Assembly: GCA_049322715.1 (NCBI GenBank)
Contig: JBMOQP010000010.1
Coordinates: 1 to 64,000 of the forward strand
Direction of reading: 5' to 3'
DNA length: 64,000 bases
DNA from: Thiofaba sp049322715
Lineage (GTDB): Bacteria; Pseudomonadota; Gammaproteobacteria; Halothiobacillales; Halothiobacillaceae
This document shows, one piece after another, positions 8,698-17,030 of the stretch. How positions within the stretch are numbered: the stretch's first letter is position 1; every line of letters begins with the position of its first letter. The position numbers and the translations under genes are program-made. The notes under the pieces are model-generated. The model was not told where the DNA came from and searched no databases. It saw only the letters and a program-made list of their open reading frames with translations.

Positions 8698-8706
8698 ATC
8701 CGCCGG

Positions 8707-9162
8707 TCAGGCGGCGATCACGTCCACTTCTTCCGCCTGCAGGCCCTTGCGGCCCTGGGCGATGACGAACTTCACCCGCTGGCCCTCGTACAGCACGCGA
8801 TGTCCCTCGCCCAGGATGGAGCGGTAGTGGACGAAGATTTCCGGGCCCGAGTCACGCAGGATGAAGCCATAACCCTTGCTGGCATCGAACCACTTCACCG
8901 TACCCATCTCCTCCTTGCCGATATCCGCCGAAGACTGCACCCCAAGCGAGGAGCGGGGCATGCGGCGCGCGGCAAGCAGCTCGCTCCACACCCCGCCGGC
9001 CAGGGCGGTGAGCAGGGTGGCGACCAGGAACACCACGAAGACCAGGATGTAGTCGACCGCGCCGACCGACTCGACCGGAAGGATGGCGAAGACCGCAAGC
9101 GAGGCGATGGCCGACAGGACAACGCCGGCAACAAGGGAGCGGACAGGAAATTTTCGATTCAT
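8707..9162 (-). CDS. Membrane-anchored cold-shock-domain protein
   Basis: 151 residues from the ATG at 9162. Residues about 8-60 hold two hydrophobic segments (SLVAGVVLSAIASLAVFAI and YILVFVVFLVATLLTALAG); after a short linker comes a cold-shock domain starting MGTVKWFDASKGYGFI, with RNP1 (KGYGFI) and a modified RNP2 (EIFVHYRSI). Cold-shock domains bind single-stranded RNA or DNA, so this one is probably held at the inner membrane. A TTG at 9219 would add 19 residues but the ATG fits the hydrophobic start better. The role is unknown. Confidence 0.8.
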   Translation of the reverse strand: MNRKFPVRSLVAGVVLSAIASLAVFAILPVESVGAVDYILVFVVFLVATLLTALAGGVWSELLAARRMPRSSLGVQSSADIGKEEMGTVKWFDASKGYGFILRDSGPEIFVHYRSILGEGHRVLYEGQRVKFVIAQGRKGLQAEEVDVIAA

Positions 9163-9279
9163 GGGTAGCGTGCTTGGGCTGAAATGAAGTAAAGGCTCGA
9201 TCTCTGGATTACGCGCCAAACTCCCGGGGAGGACGGCCGACGAAGCGTTCGGCGGCGGCTCCGCCCGTCAAGGCCGCCT

Positions 9280-9312
9280 GACGGCGACCCAACGCCATTC
9301 CCGATGGCATTG
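9280..9312. repeat. Palindromic element copy a (intergenic)
   Basis: Between the divergent cold-shock-domain gene and speE. Read on the minus strand it has hairpin H1 (arms CAATGCCAT/ATGGCGTTG, one G-U pair) followed by hairpin H2 (GTCGCC/GGCGGC, one G-U pair). Same order as the in-gene copies at 13104 and 16156. The rest of 9163-9450 holds no gene I can support. Confidence 0.7.
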
Positions 9313-9450
9313 ACGAGGGAGGGCGCGAACCCGCCATTGTGGCACAAGGGACGGGGCAGGGTGAATGCTCACCCCCCAGTCCGCCAGCGTTGAAGCCGAC
9401 CGAGGGTGGGTGGCAACATGGCGGCCAGCATTCAGACCAGGAGCCTCTCC

Positions 9451-10308
9451 ATGTCCCTCGACAACTCGTGGATCAGTGAAATCGTCCCGCACATGGGCGC
9501 GGCCTTCAGCCTCAAGGTCACGCGCAAGCTGGACGAGGTGCAGAGTCCGTTCCAGAAGATCGCCGTGTACGAGACCGAGCACTGGGGCAACCTGCTGGTG
9601 ATCGACGACGCCTTCATGCTCACCAGCCTGGAGAACTTCGTCTACCACGAGATGATGAGCCACCCCGCCCTGTTCACCCACCCGAACCCCAAAAACGTGG
9701 TGATCATCGGCGGCGGCGACTGCGGCACCCTGCGCGAGGTGCTCAAGCACCCGGGCGTGGAGCGGGTCACCCAGATCGACATCGACGCCCAGGTCACCCG
9801 CATGGCGGAGAAGTGGTTCCCGGAGCTGTGCGATTCCAATGACGATCCGCGCGCCGACCTGCGCTTCGACGACGGCATCAAGTTCATGCGCGAGGCGCCG
9901 GACGCCTCGGTGGACATCATCATCGTCGACTCCACCGACCCGGTCGGCCCCGGCGAGGGCCTGTTCGGCCCGGCCTTCATCGCCGACTGCCACCGCGTGC
10001 TGCGCAAGGGCGGCATCATGGTCGGCCAGAGCGAGTCGCCCTTCTACCACATGGACATCCTGCAGAATTACCACCGCGCGATGATCCAGGCCGGCTTCAC
10101 TGATCGGCGCTCGCTGCTGTTCACCCAGCCGGTCTATCCGGGCGGCTCCATCACCTGCACCCTGGCGAGCAAGGGCCTGCCGCTCGGCACCTTCCGCGTC
10201 GGGGATGCTCGCAGCAAGGGCTTCCCGACGCGCTACTACAACGCCGGCGTGCATCAGGGAGCCCTGACCCCGCCGGAGTTCGTGCGCGAGGCACTGGATA
10301 ACCTGTAA
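9451..10308 (+). CDS. speE: Polyamine aminopropyltransferase (spermidine synthase)
   Basis: 285 residues, close to E. coli SpeE (288). It transfers aminopropyl from decarboxylated S-adenosylmethionine to putrescine. The cofactor motif IIGGGDCGTLREVLKH and the active-site motif DSTDPVGPGEGLFG are present. I chose the ATG at 9451 because AGGAG lies 7-8 bases upstream; in-frame ATGs at 9406 and 9418 lack this. SAM decarboxylase (speD) is not adjacent. Confidence 0.93.
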   Translation: MSLDNSWISEIVPHMGAAFSLKVTRKLDEVQSPFQKIAVYETEHWGNLLVIDDAFMLTSLENFVYHEMMSHPALFTHPNPKNVVIIGGGDCGTLREVLKHPGVERVTQIDIDAQVTRMAEKWFPELCDSNDDPRADLRFDDGIKFMREAPDASVDIIIVDSTDPVGPGEGLFGPAFIADCHRVLRKGGIMVGQSESPFYHMDILQNYHRAMIQAGFTDRRSLLFTQPVYPGGSITCTLASKGLPLGTFRVGDARSKGFPTRYYNAGVHQGALTPPEFVREALDNL

Positions 10309-10315
10309 AGCTGTA

Positions 10316-10363
10316 GCCCGCATGAAATGTCGCGCAATCCCGGGCGGGGATTCCCGGATTGCG
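10316..10363. repeat. REP-like element after speE
   Basis: TAGCCCGCATGAAA followed by the hairpin CGCAATCC...GGATTGCG (10333-10363). The pairing of a TAGCCCG start with an AATCCGGG end is common in gammaproteobacterial repetitive extragenic palindromes. The remaining intergenic space to mnmG (10364-10565) holds only a possible promoter. Confidence 0.5.
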
Positions 10364-10506
10364 GCCAAGGCCTCCATCCGAGCCACGGATCCAGTGCGAT
10401 TTGCGCATCGCCGCTGATACCGCCGCCACAGGCGCCCCCCACACAGCGCATCCGCGACAAGCCCCTTGCGCGGTAGCCCGGGCCACACAACAGGCATTCC
10501 TGCCTG

Positions 10507-10512
10507 TATAAT
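10507..10512 (+). promoter_or_regulatory. mnmG: Possible -10 box for the mnmG operon
   Basis: A perfect TATAAT lies 54 bp before the mnmG start. No convincing -35 box lies 16-18 bp upstream; that spacer instead contains a 6-bp inverted repeat (CAGGCA/TGCCTG). Support is therefore modest. Confidence 0.4.
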
Positions 10513-10565
10513 CAATCGCTTGCCATTTTTTCGCCCGACTGGGCGACTCCAGACCGGTTGCTACC

Positions 10566-12461
10566 ATGCTCTATCCTGAAGCGTTCGAGGTCATCGTCAT
10601 CGGCGGCGGCCATGCGGGCACCGAGGCCGCGCTCGCCTCCGCGCGCGCGGGCGCGAAGACCCTGCTTTTGACCCACAACATCGAGACCGTGGGCGCGATG
10701 AGCTGCAACCCGGCCATCGGCGGCATCGGCAAGGGCCACCTGGTCAAGGAGATCGATGCCCTCGACGGCGCCATGGCGCGCGCCGCCGACCGCGGCGGCA
10801 TCCAGTTCCGCATCCTCAACGCGCGCAAGGGCCCGGCGGTGCGCGCCACCCGCGCGCAAGCCGACCGCAACCTGTACCGCATCGCCATCCGCCAGATGGT
10901 GGAGAACCAGCCCAACCTGTGGGTATTCCAGCAGGCAGCCGACGACCTGATCGTGGAGGGCGAGCGCGTCACCGGCGTGGTCACCAACACCGGCATCCGC
11001 TTCCAGGCGCGCGCGGTGGTGCTCACCGCCGGCACCTTCCTCGGCGGCAAGATCCATATCGGCATGGAGAACTACGCCGGCGGGCGCATGGGCGATCCAC
11101 CGTCCATCGCCCTCGCCCGGCGCCTGCGCGAACTGCACCCGCGCGTCGGCCGCCTGAAGACCGGCACTCCGGCGCGCATAGACATCCGCTCGCTCGACCT
11201 GTCCGTGATGGAGGAGCAGAAGGGCGACGACCCGGCCCCGGTGTTCTCCTTCATGGGTTCGCGCGCCGAGCACCCGCGCCAGGTGAGCTGCTACATCACC
11301 TACACCAGCGAGCGCACGCACGAGATCATCCGCGGCAGCCTCGACCGCTCGCCCATGTACGCCGGCGTGATCGAGGGCGTCGGTCCGCGCTACTGCCCGT
11401 CGATCGAGGACAAGGTGGTGCGCTTCGCCGACAAGGAGCGCCACCAGGTGTTCGTTGAGCCGGAAAGCCTGACCTCGATGGAGATCTACCCCAACGGCGT
11501 CTCCACCTCCCTGCCGTTCGACGTGCAGCTGGCGATGTACCGCTCGATCGCTGGCTTCGAGAAGGCGCACATCACCCGCCCGGCCTACGCCATCGAGTAC
11601 GACTACTTCGACCCCCGCGACCTCAAGCCCACGCTGGAAACGAAGGTGCTCGACGGCCTGTTCTTCGCCGGCCAGATCAACGGCACCACCGGCTACGAGG
11701 AGGCGGGCGCGCAAGGCCTGGTCGCCGGGGTGAACGCCGCGCGCCAGGCCCATGGCCTGGAGCCGTGGGCGCCGCGCCGCGAGGAGAGCTACATCGGCGT
11801 GATGATCGACGACCTCATCACCCTCGGCACCAGCGAGCCCTACCGCATGTTCACCAGCCGCGCGGAATACCGCCTGCTGCTGCGCGAGGACAACGCCGAC
11901 CTGCGCCTGACCGAGCTTGGCCGCAGCCTCGGACTGGTCGGCGAGGAGCGCTGGCGCGCGTTCAACGAGAAACGCGAAGCGATCGAGCATGAACGGCAGC
12001 GCCTGCGCGAGATCATGGTCACGCCCAACAGCCCGGCGGGCCAGGCTTTGGTTGAGCGCGGCATCGTGTTCTCGCGCGAGTCCACCGCACTCGACCTGCT
12101 CAAGCGCCCCGAGCTGGACTATGCCCAGGTCAGCGCCCTGCCCGGCATCGCCCCGGGCGTCGGGCGCGAGGACGTGGCCGAGCAGATCGAGGTGCAGGTG
12201 AAGTACGCCGGCTACCTCGACCGCCAGCTGGAGGAAATCGAGCGCGCCCGCCGTAGCGAGGAGACCGCCCTGCCGGACGACCTCGACCTCGACGCCATCA
12301 GCGGCCTGTCCAACGAAATCAAGCAGAAGCTCAAATCCCACCGCCCGGCCACCCTCGGCCAGGCCTCGCGCATCCCCGGGGTTACCCCGGCCGCGATCTC
12401 CCTGCTGCTGGTCCACCTGAAGAAGCTGCAGGCTGGCGGCAAGGCGAGGACCGGCTCATGA
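10566..12461 (+). CDS. mnmG: tRNA uridine-5-carboxymethylaminomethyl modification enzyme MnmG (GidA)
   Basis: 631 residues, full length. With MnmE it installs the cmnm5 group on U34 of tRNAs using FAD and tetrahydrofolate. The FAD-binding GGGHAGTEAALASARAG, the family signature SCNPAIGGIGKGHLVKEID, GTFLGGKIHIG and FAGQINGTTGYEEA are all visible. It heads a tightly coupled set mnmG-rsmG-parA-parB, each start overlapping the preceding stop by four bases. This block is normally found near the replication origin in gammaproteobacteria. Confidence 0.97.
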   Translation: MLYPEAFEVIVIGGGHAGTEAALASARAGAKTLLLTHNIETVGAMSCNPAIGGIGKGHLVKEIDALDGAMARAADRGGIQFRILNARKGPAVRATRAQADRNLYRIAIRQMVENQPNLWVFQQAADDLIVEGERVTGVVTNTGIRFQARAVVLTAGTFLGGKIHIGMENYAGGRMGDPPSIALARRLRELHPRVGRLKTGTPARIDIRSLDLSVMEEQKGDDPAPVFSFMGSRAEHPRQVSCYITYTSERTHEIIRGSLDRSPMYAGVIEGVGPRYCPSIEDKVVRFADKERHQVFVEPESLTSMEIYPNGVSTSLPFDVQLAMYRSIAGFEKAHITRPAYAIEYDYFDPRDLKPTLETKVLDGLFFAGQINGTTGYEEAGAQGLVAGVNAARQAHGLEPWAPRREESYIGVMIDDLITLGTSEPYRMFTSRAEYRLLLREDNADLRLTELGRSLGLVGEERWRAFNEKREAIEHERQRLREIMVTPNSPAGQALVERGIVFSRESTALDLLKRPELDYAQVSALPGIAPGVGREDVAEQIEVQVKYAGYLDRQLEEIERARRSEETALPDDLDLDAISGLSNEIKQKLKSHRPATLGQASRIPGVTPAAISLLLVHLKKLQAGGKARTGS

Positions 12462-13099
12462 GTTTCCCGCGCGAGAAATGCGCCGCCCGCCTGCGCGACG
12501 GCATCGCGGCCATGGGCCTCGACATTCCGGACGAGGCGCAGGCCGCCCTGCTCGACTACCTCGAGCTGATGGCCAGGTGGAACCAGGCCTACAACCTGAC
12601 CGCCATCCGCAACCCGCTGGAGATGGTCGACAAGCACCTGCTCGACTCGCTCAGCCTGCTGCCGCACGTGGCCGATGCCCCGCTGCTCGACGTCGGTGCG
12701 GGCGCCGGCCTGCCTGGCCTCGTGCTGGCCATCGTCCGGCCCGAACTCGAGGTGACCACGGTCGACGCCGTGGCCAAGAAGGTGCGCTTCATGGAGCACG
12801 CCACCCGCACCCTCAGGCTGAATCACGCCCGCGCCCTGCACGCCCGCATCGAGTCGATCGAGGGCCACTACCCCCAGATCACCAGTCGCGCCTTCGCGAG
12901 CCTGGCGGACTTCCTCGGCCTCACCCGCCACCTGCTCGCCCCGGGAGGGCGATGGCTGGCGATGAAGGGCCAGATACCGCATGATGAGCTATCGAAGCTG
13001 CCCGCGTGGGCCGAGGTGGTCGAGACGCCGCGTCTGAACGCCCCTGCCGTTCTCGGCGAGCGCCATCTCATCATCCTGCGTGACAAGGAAACCTCGTGA
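12458..13099 (+). CDS. rsmG: 16S rRNA (guanine527-N7)-methyltransferase RsmG (GidB)
   Basis: 213 residues. Methylates G527 of 16S rRNA with SAM. The motifs NLTAIRNPLEMVDKHLLDSL, LLDVGAGAGLPGLVLAI (SAM-binding loop) and the late SRAFASLADFL are typical. Start ATG overlaps the mnmG stop (ATGA); its stop overlaps the GTG start of parA. Confidence 0.96.
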   Translation: MSFPREKCAARLRDGIAAMGLDIPDEAQAALLDYLELMARWNQAYNLTAIRNPLEMVDKHLLDSLSLLPHVADAPLLDVGAGAGLPGLVLAIVRPELEVTTVDAVAKKVRFMEHATRTLRLNHARALHARIESIEGHYPQITSRAFASLADFLGLTRHLLAPGGRWLAMKGQIPHDELSKLPAWAEVVETPRLNAPAVLGERHLIILRDKETS

Positions 13100-13944
13100 C
13101 CGTTGTTGCGAAAACCATCCCTGGCTTCCGCCCTGCGGGTGACGCTACGCGTCCCAACGCCGCTCCAGGCGGCGTTGTTCTCGCCGTCGCCAACCAGAAG
13201 GGCGGAGTGGGCAAGACCACCACCGCCGTGAACCTCGCCGCCGGCATGGCGCTGGGCGACAAGCGGGTGCTGCTGGTCGACCTCGACCCGCAGGGCAACA
13301 CCACCACCGCCAGCGGGCTGGACAAGCACACGGTCGCACCGACCGCCGCCGAGTTGCTGCTGGGCGAGGCGGAGATCGGCGCCTGCATCCACGAGACCGA
13401 ATCGGGCGATTTCGACATCCTGCCCGCCAACGGCGACCTGACCGCCGCCGAGGTGCGCCTGGTCAGCCGCATCGGCCGGGAGATGGTCCTGCGCAACGCC
13501 CTGCAGCCGGTCATGGACCGCTACGACGTGGTCATCATCGACTGCCCGCCGGCGCTCAACATCCTCACCGTCAACGCGCTGGTCGCGGCCCAGGGGGTGG
13601 TGGTGCCCATGCAGTGCGAGTACTTCGCCCTCGAGGGCCTGTCCGCCCTGATGAACACCCTCGAGCAGGTGCGCGCCGCGGTGAACCCGGACATCGCCAT
13701 CTTCGGCGTGCTGCGCACCATGTACGATGGGCGCAACCGCCTGGCGCAGGAGGTATCGCAACAGCTGGAGGCCCACTTCGGTCCCCGCCTGTTCAACACC
13801 ATCATCCCGCGCAACGTGCGCCTGGCCGAGGCGCCGAGCCACGGCCTGTCCGGCCTCGCCTACGACCCCTCCTCCACCGGGGCGCAAGCCTACGTGCAGC
13901 TGGCCCAGGAGGTCATGGACAGATTGAAGGAGCTTGCCGCATGA
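13096..13944 (+). CDS. parA: Chromosome partitioning ATPase ParA (Soj) with in-frame repeat insertion
   Basis: 282 residues. Deviant Walker A KGGVGKTT, Walker B VIIDCPPALN and the LDPQGN motif identify ParA, which forms DNA-bound ATP dimers and positions ParB-parS complexes. ParA proteins usually begin almost directly with the strand leading to AVANQKGGVGK; here about 25 extra residues (GFRPAGDATRPNAAP and flanks) sit between the GTG start at 13096 and that strand. Those residues are encoded by palindromic repeat copy b. The GTG overlaps the rsmG stop and no other start lies between repeat and P-loop, so the extension is probably translated. Confidence 0.93.
   Translation: MTVVAKTIPGFRPAGDATRPNAAPGGVVLAVANQKGGVGKTTTAVNLAAGMALGDKRVLLVDLDPQGNTTTASGLDKHTVAPTAAELLLGEAEIGACIHETESGDFDILPANGDLTAAEVRLVSRIGREMVLRNALQPVMDRYDVVIIDCPPALNILTVNALVAAQGVVVPMQCEYFALEGLSALMNTLEQVRAAVNPDIAIFGVLRTMYDGRNRLAQEVSQQLEAHFGPRLFNTIIPRNVRLAEAPSHGLSGLAYDPSSTGAQAYVQLAQEVMDRLKELAA
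13104..13177 (-). repeat. Palindromic element copy b, inside parA
   Basis: Read on the minus strand: H1 with perfect 9-bp arms (CAACGCCGC/GCGGCGTTG, 13155-13177), H2 GACGC-GTA-GCGTC, then H3 GGAAGCC-AGGGAT-GGTTTTC, whose stem closes fully only with two G-U pairs. It is inserted against the direction of parA yet keeps parA's frame open. Confidence 0.8.
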
Positions 13945-14798
13945 ACGCCGCCGCCAAGCGGGGCCTCGGACGGGGCCTGGAATCCCTGCTCTCATCAAGC
14001 GACAAGCCGCGCGAGGGCGATCTGCGCACCCTGCCGATCAGCAGCATCCGCCCCAACCCCTGGCAGCCGCGCCAGGTGTTCGAGCCGGAGCAACTCGAGC
14101 AGTTGGCCGCCTCGATCAAGGCCCAGGGCCTGCTGCAGCCGGTGGTCGTCCGCCCAGCTGACGACGGCTATGAGTTGATCGCGGGCGAGCGCCGCTGGCG
14201 CGCCTCGGGTCTCGCCGGCCTCACCCACATTCCAGCGGTGGTGCGCCAAGTGGACGATCGCACCACCGCCGCCCTCGCCCTGGTCGAGAACCTGCAGCGC
14301 GAGGATCTCAACGCGCTGGAGAAAGCGCAGGGCATCAAGCGCCTGATCGAGGAATTCGGCCTCACCCACCAGCAGGCCGGCGAGGCCGTCGGCCATTCGC
14401 GCACCCACGTCAGCAACCTGCTGCGCCTGCTCGACCTCGCCCCGGCGGTGCAGGGCCTGGTGGAGACCGGCCAGCTCGACATGGGCCACGCCCGCGCCCT
14501 GCTGCCCCTGCCCAGGGCCCGCCAGGAGGAGATGGCGGAGAAGATCGCCGCGCAGCAGATGACGGTGCGCGACGTCGAGGCCCTCGTCGCCCGCCTGCTG
14601 CAAGCCCCGCAGGCCAAGACCCCGGCGACCAGGGCTGCCGACCCGAACATCGCCGACCTCGAACGCCGCCTGAGCGAGCGCCTCGGCGCCCCCGCGGAGA
14701 TCCGCCACGGCCAGCGCGGCAAGGGCCAGATCGTGCTGCGCTACGCCTCGCTCGACGAGCTCGACGCCCTGCTCTCGCGCCTGACCCCCGAGGACTGA
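13941..14798 (+). CDS. parB: Chromosome partitioning protein ParB (Spo0J)
   Basis: 285 residues. N-terminal GLGRGLESLL (ParA-contact region), ParB N-domain with the CTP-binding GERRWRA box, central helix-turn-helix around LTHQQAGEAVGHSRTHVSNLLRL, and a C-terminal dimerisation part. It binds parS sites and spreads as a CTP clamp. ATG overlaps the parA stop. I saw no good parS palindrome in the window. In many relatives the atp operon follows; here a two-component system does, so the order is rearranged. Confidence 0.95.
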   Translation: MNAAAKRGLGRGLESLLSSSDKPREGDLRTLPISSIRPNPWQPRQVFEPEQLEQLAASIKAQGLLQPVVVRPADDGYELIAGERRWRASGLAGLTHIPAVVRQVDDRTTAALALVENLQREDLNALEKAQGIKRLIEEFGLTHQQAGEAVGHSRTHVSNLLRLLDLAPAVQGLVETGQLDMGHARALLPLPRARQEEMAEKIAAQQMTVRDVEALVARLLQAPQAKTPATRAADPNIADLERRLSERLGAPAEIRHGQRGKGQIVLRYASLDELDALLSRLTPED

Positions 14799-14805
14799 GT
14801 CCGCC

Positions 14806-16200
14806 TCAGTCCGGGAAGGACGGCCTGACGTCCATCTCCAGCCAGGCCCGCGTGCCGCCGCCCTCGCGCGGCTCCATCCCCAGCCGCCAGCCCTGCACCC
14901 GCGCGAGCTGGCGCGCGATCGAAAGGCCGAGGCCGCTGCCGCCGGTCGAAAGGCTGCGCGACGCCTCCAGACGCACGAACGGCTCGAACACCGCCTCACG
15001 CATGTCCTGCGGGATGCCGGGGCCGCGATCCAGAACCTCGAAGCGCACGCGTGCCGGCGTGCAGTCAAGCACCAGCTCGACCGGCTGAAAGCCGCCATAG
15101 CGCCAGGCGTTGTCGACCAGGTTGGTCAGGATTCGGCTCAGGGCCTGGGGCACGCAGCGGCCGCGGCAAAGCGCGGGTCCGCTGAAGCTCAGCTCCGTGC
15201 CGCCCCGCCGCAACTCTTTGACCAGCTGGCCGGTGAAGGCGACGAGATCCGTCTCCTCCTCCGCCATCGTCTCCGCCCGGGCAAGCTGCAGGGCCTGGCC
15301 GATCAGGCGGTCCATCGCCTCCACGTCACGCGCCATCGAATCGTGCATGCCCCCGGCACCGTCCCGCGGCAACATTTCCAGCGCCAGCCGCAGGCGGGCC
15401 AACGGGGTGCGCAGGTCATGCGACACGCCCGCCAGCAGGGTGGTCTTGTCATGCTCGTGCCGGCGCAGGGCCCGCATCATCTGCTCGAGCTGCTCGGCCA
15501 GCTCGCACACCTCGCGCACCTGGCATCCCCCCGCCGGCGGGGGGGCCGGCTGTCCGCGCCCCCAGATCTGGGCGGTGCGCGCCATGCCCTCCAACGGACG
15601 CACCAGCCTGCGGGCCAGGAGCAGGGCGACCAGCCCCGCCAGCAGCGCCGACCCCAGCAGGACCAGACCCAGCGCGAGCAGGCGTCCGCTGATGAGGCGC
15701 GGGGCATCGAAACGCAGGGTAAACGGCTGGCCATGCACCCATAGGAACACCTCGACGGTCTGCAGCCCCTCGACGAGGCTGACGGTGGGAGGGTAGTCGA
15801 CCCGCCGGGCCAGCGCGCGCTGCAACAGGTAGGGATAGGGCAGCCAGCGGGACGGGGCCTCGGAGGACTCGCCACCGCCCACGCTCAGGATCAGGCCGTG
15901 CCGCTCGCGCAGCTCCGCCTCGAAATCGGGACGCGTCCCCGGCGGCAGCTCCAGCCAGGTCTGCGCCGAGAGCACCAGCAGCCCGGCCTTATCCTGCGCC
16001 GCCCGATCGGTCAGCGGCCACAGCACCAGCGCCACCGCCAGGACCAGGGCCAGCACCAGCTGCGCCGCCAGCGCCCAGGCCATGGCGCGGGCAAGGTGCT
16101 GGAATAGCGGGCGGGCCGCCTTGTGGGGTCCGTCCGTGGACGCCTGCCTTTGGCTGTCGCCCCGCGGCGACCCAACACCGTTCCTGACGGCGTTGTTCAT
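14806..16200 (-). CDS. EnvZ-like sensor histidine kinase
   Basis: 464 residues. Membrane segments lie near residues 40-65 and 175-205 with a periplasmic domain between, then HAMP, the phosphoacceptor helix (GVSHDLRTPLARLRL), N box (LTNLVDNAWRYGG) and G boxes (DRGPGIPQD, GGSGLGLSIARQL). This is the EnvZ/RisS class. Its ATG at 16200 overlaps the stop of the response-regulator gene (ATGA), fixing the start. The first residues (NAVRNGVGSPRGDS) are encoded by palindromic repeat copy c, an unusual cytoplasmic extension. The stimulus is unknown. Confidence 0.9.
   Translation of the reverse strand: MNNAVRNGVGSPRGDSQRQASTDGPHKAARPLFQHLARAMAWALAAQLVLALVLAVALVLWPLTDRAAQDKAGLLVLSAQTWLELPPGTRPDFEAELRERHGLILSVGGGESSEAPSRWLPYPYLLQRALARRVDYPPTVSLVEGLQTVEVFLWVHGQPFTLRFDAPRLISGRLLALGLVLLGSALLAGLVALLLARRLVRPLEGMARTAQIWGRGQPAPPPAGGCQVREVCELAEQLEQMMRALRRHEHDKTTLLAGVSHDLRTPLARLRLALEMLPRDGAGGMHDSMARDVEAMDRLIGQALQLARAETMAEEETDLVAFTGQLVKELRRGGTELSFSGPALCRGRCVPQALSRILTNLVDNAWRYGGFQPVELVLDCTPARVRFEVLDRGPGIPQDMREAVFEPFVRLEASRSLSTGGSGLGLSIARQLARVQGWRLGMEPREGGGTRAWLEMDVRPSFPD
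16156..16195 (-). repeat. Palindromic element copy c, inside the sensor kinase gene
   Basis: Minus-strand reading: H1 CAACGCCGT-CAGGA-ACGGTGTTG (16173-16195, one G-U pair) then H2 GTCGCC-GCGG-GGCGAC (16156-16171, perfect). It begins two codons after the kinase start and encodes NGVGSPRGD in frame, in the same orientation as the gene. Confidence 0.8.
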
Positions 16201-16916
16201 GCGGGCTGGCGCCCCTCGGGCACGAACACGTAGCCTTCGCCACGGATGGTCAGAAGGTGGCGCGGCTGGGCTGGATCGGGCTCGATCCGGCGCCTCAGGC
16301 GAGCTACGCGCACATCGATGCTGCGATCGAATGGCGAGCGGTCATAGCCCTTGAGCAGGTCCATCAGCGCATCGCGCGAGAGCAGCCTGCGAGGATGTTC
16401 CATGAGCACCCGCAGCAGCTGGAATTCGCCCTCGGTCAGTGCGACCGCCTGTCCGTGCAGCATCAGGGTGTGCATGTCGAGGTCGATGCGGAACGGACCA
16501 TGCTCGACCACGTGGACAGGCCTGCCCGCCCCCACCAAGGATGGCGCGGGGGGGACGGCACGCCGCAGCACGGCCCGGATGCGCGCGAGAAGCTCGCGCG
16601 GGTTGAACGGCTTGGGCAGGTAGTCGTCCGCCCCCACCTCGAGGCCGACGATGCGATCGATGTCCTCCCCGCGGGCGGAGAGCATGATGATCGGCACGGA
16701 CAGGCTGGCGCGCAGGCGGCGGGCGATCGACAGCCCGTCCTCTCCCGGCAGCATCAGGTCGAGGAGGATGACGTCGGGCCGGAGGCCGTCCTGCAGGGCT
16801 CGATCCAGCTCGGCCCCGTTCCCGACGCCCACGACATCGAACCCCTGCTCGCCCAGATAGCGCACCAGCAGCTCGCGCAGGGGCTGATCGTCATCCACCA
16901 CCAGCATCGTGGGCAT
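16197..16916 (-). CDS. OmpR-family response regulator
   Basis: 239 residues. Receiver domain with the acidic pair near the start (VVDDDQPLRE), phospho-acceptor Asp in VILLDLMLPGEDG and Lys in DYLPKPFNPREL, then an OmpR/PhoB winged helix (LTEGEFQLLRVLMEHP, SIDVRVARLRRRIEPD). It is upstream of and coupled to the EnvZ-like kinase. Three 10-bp phased GTTACA-like repeats stand 20-46 bp upstream of its start, in the divergent region shared with the secreted-protein genes. Confidence 0.93.
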   Translation of the reverse strand: MPTMLVVDDDQPLRELLVRYLGEQGFDVVGVGNGAELDRALQDGLRPDVILLDLMLPGEDGLSIARRLRASLSVPIIMLSARGEDIDRIVGLEVGADDYLPKPFNPRELLARIRAVLRRAVPPAPSLVGAGRPVHVVEHGPFRIDLDMHTLMLHGQAVALTEGEFQLLRVLMEHPRRLLSRDALMDLLKGYDRSPFDRSIDVRVARLRRRIEPDPAQPRHLLTIRGEGYVFVPEGRQPA

Positions 16917-16936
16917 CGGCCTTCCTCCGGGGCCCT

Positions 16937-16962
16937 GTTACATTGCGTTACACACGGTTGCA
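16937..16962. promoter_or_regulatory. Candidate OmpR-type operator: three 10-bp phased repeats
   Basis: GTTACA at 16937, GTTACA at 16947 and GTTGCA at 16957 are spaced exactly 10 bp apart. OmpR/PhoB-family regulators bind tandem half-sites one helical turn apart. The location between the divergent regulator gene and the secreted-protein gene fits autoregulation and control of the rightward genes. Confidence 0.6.
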
Positions 16963-17030
16963 CAAGGGACATGCCCATGCAAGACACCTTTCCCAAGATG
17001 GCACACGTGCTCCCCCGAGGCCCCGCGCCC

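Noticed and set aside
9163..9219. TTG start giving 19 extra residues on the cold-shock-domain protein
   Set aside because: The ATG at 9162 is a better start and the extra residues are not signal-like.
10512..12416. 634-codon open frame on the minus strand opposite mnmG
   Set aside because: It mirrors a clear mnmG with full family motifs; the high GC third-position bias opens long antisense frames. The same applies to long frames opposite atzF, the carboxylase, amtB and pilY1.
13096..14798. parS site near parAB
   Set aside because: No sequence close to TGTTTCACGTGAAACA was seen in the region.
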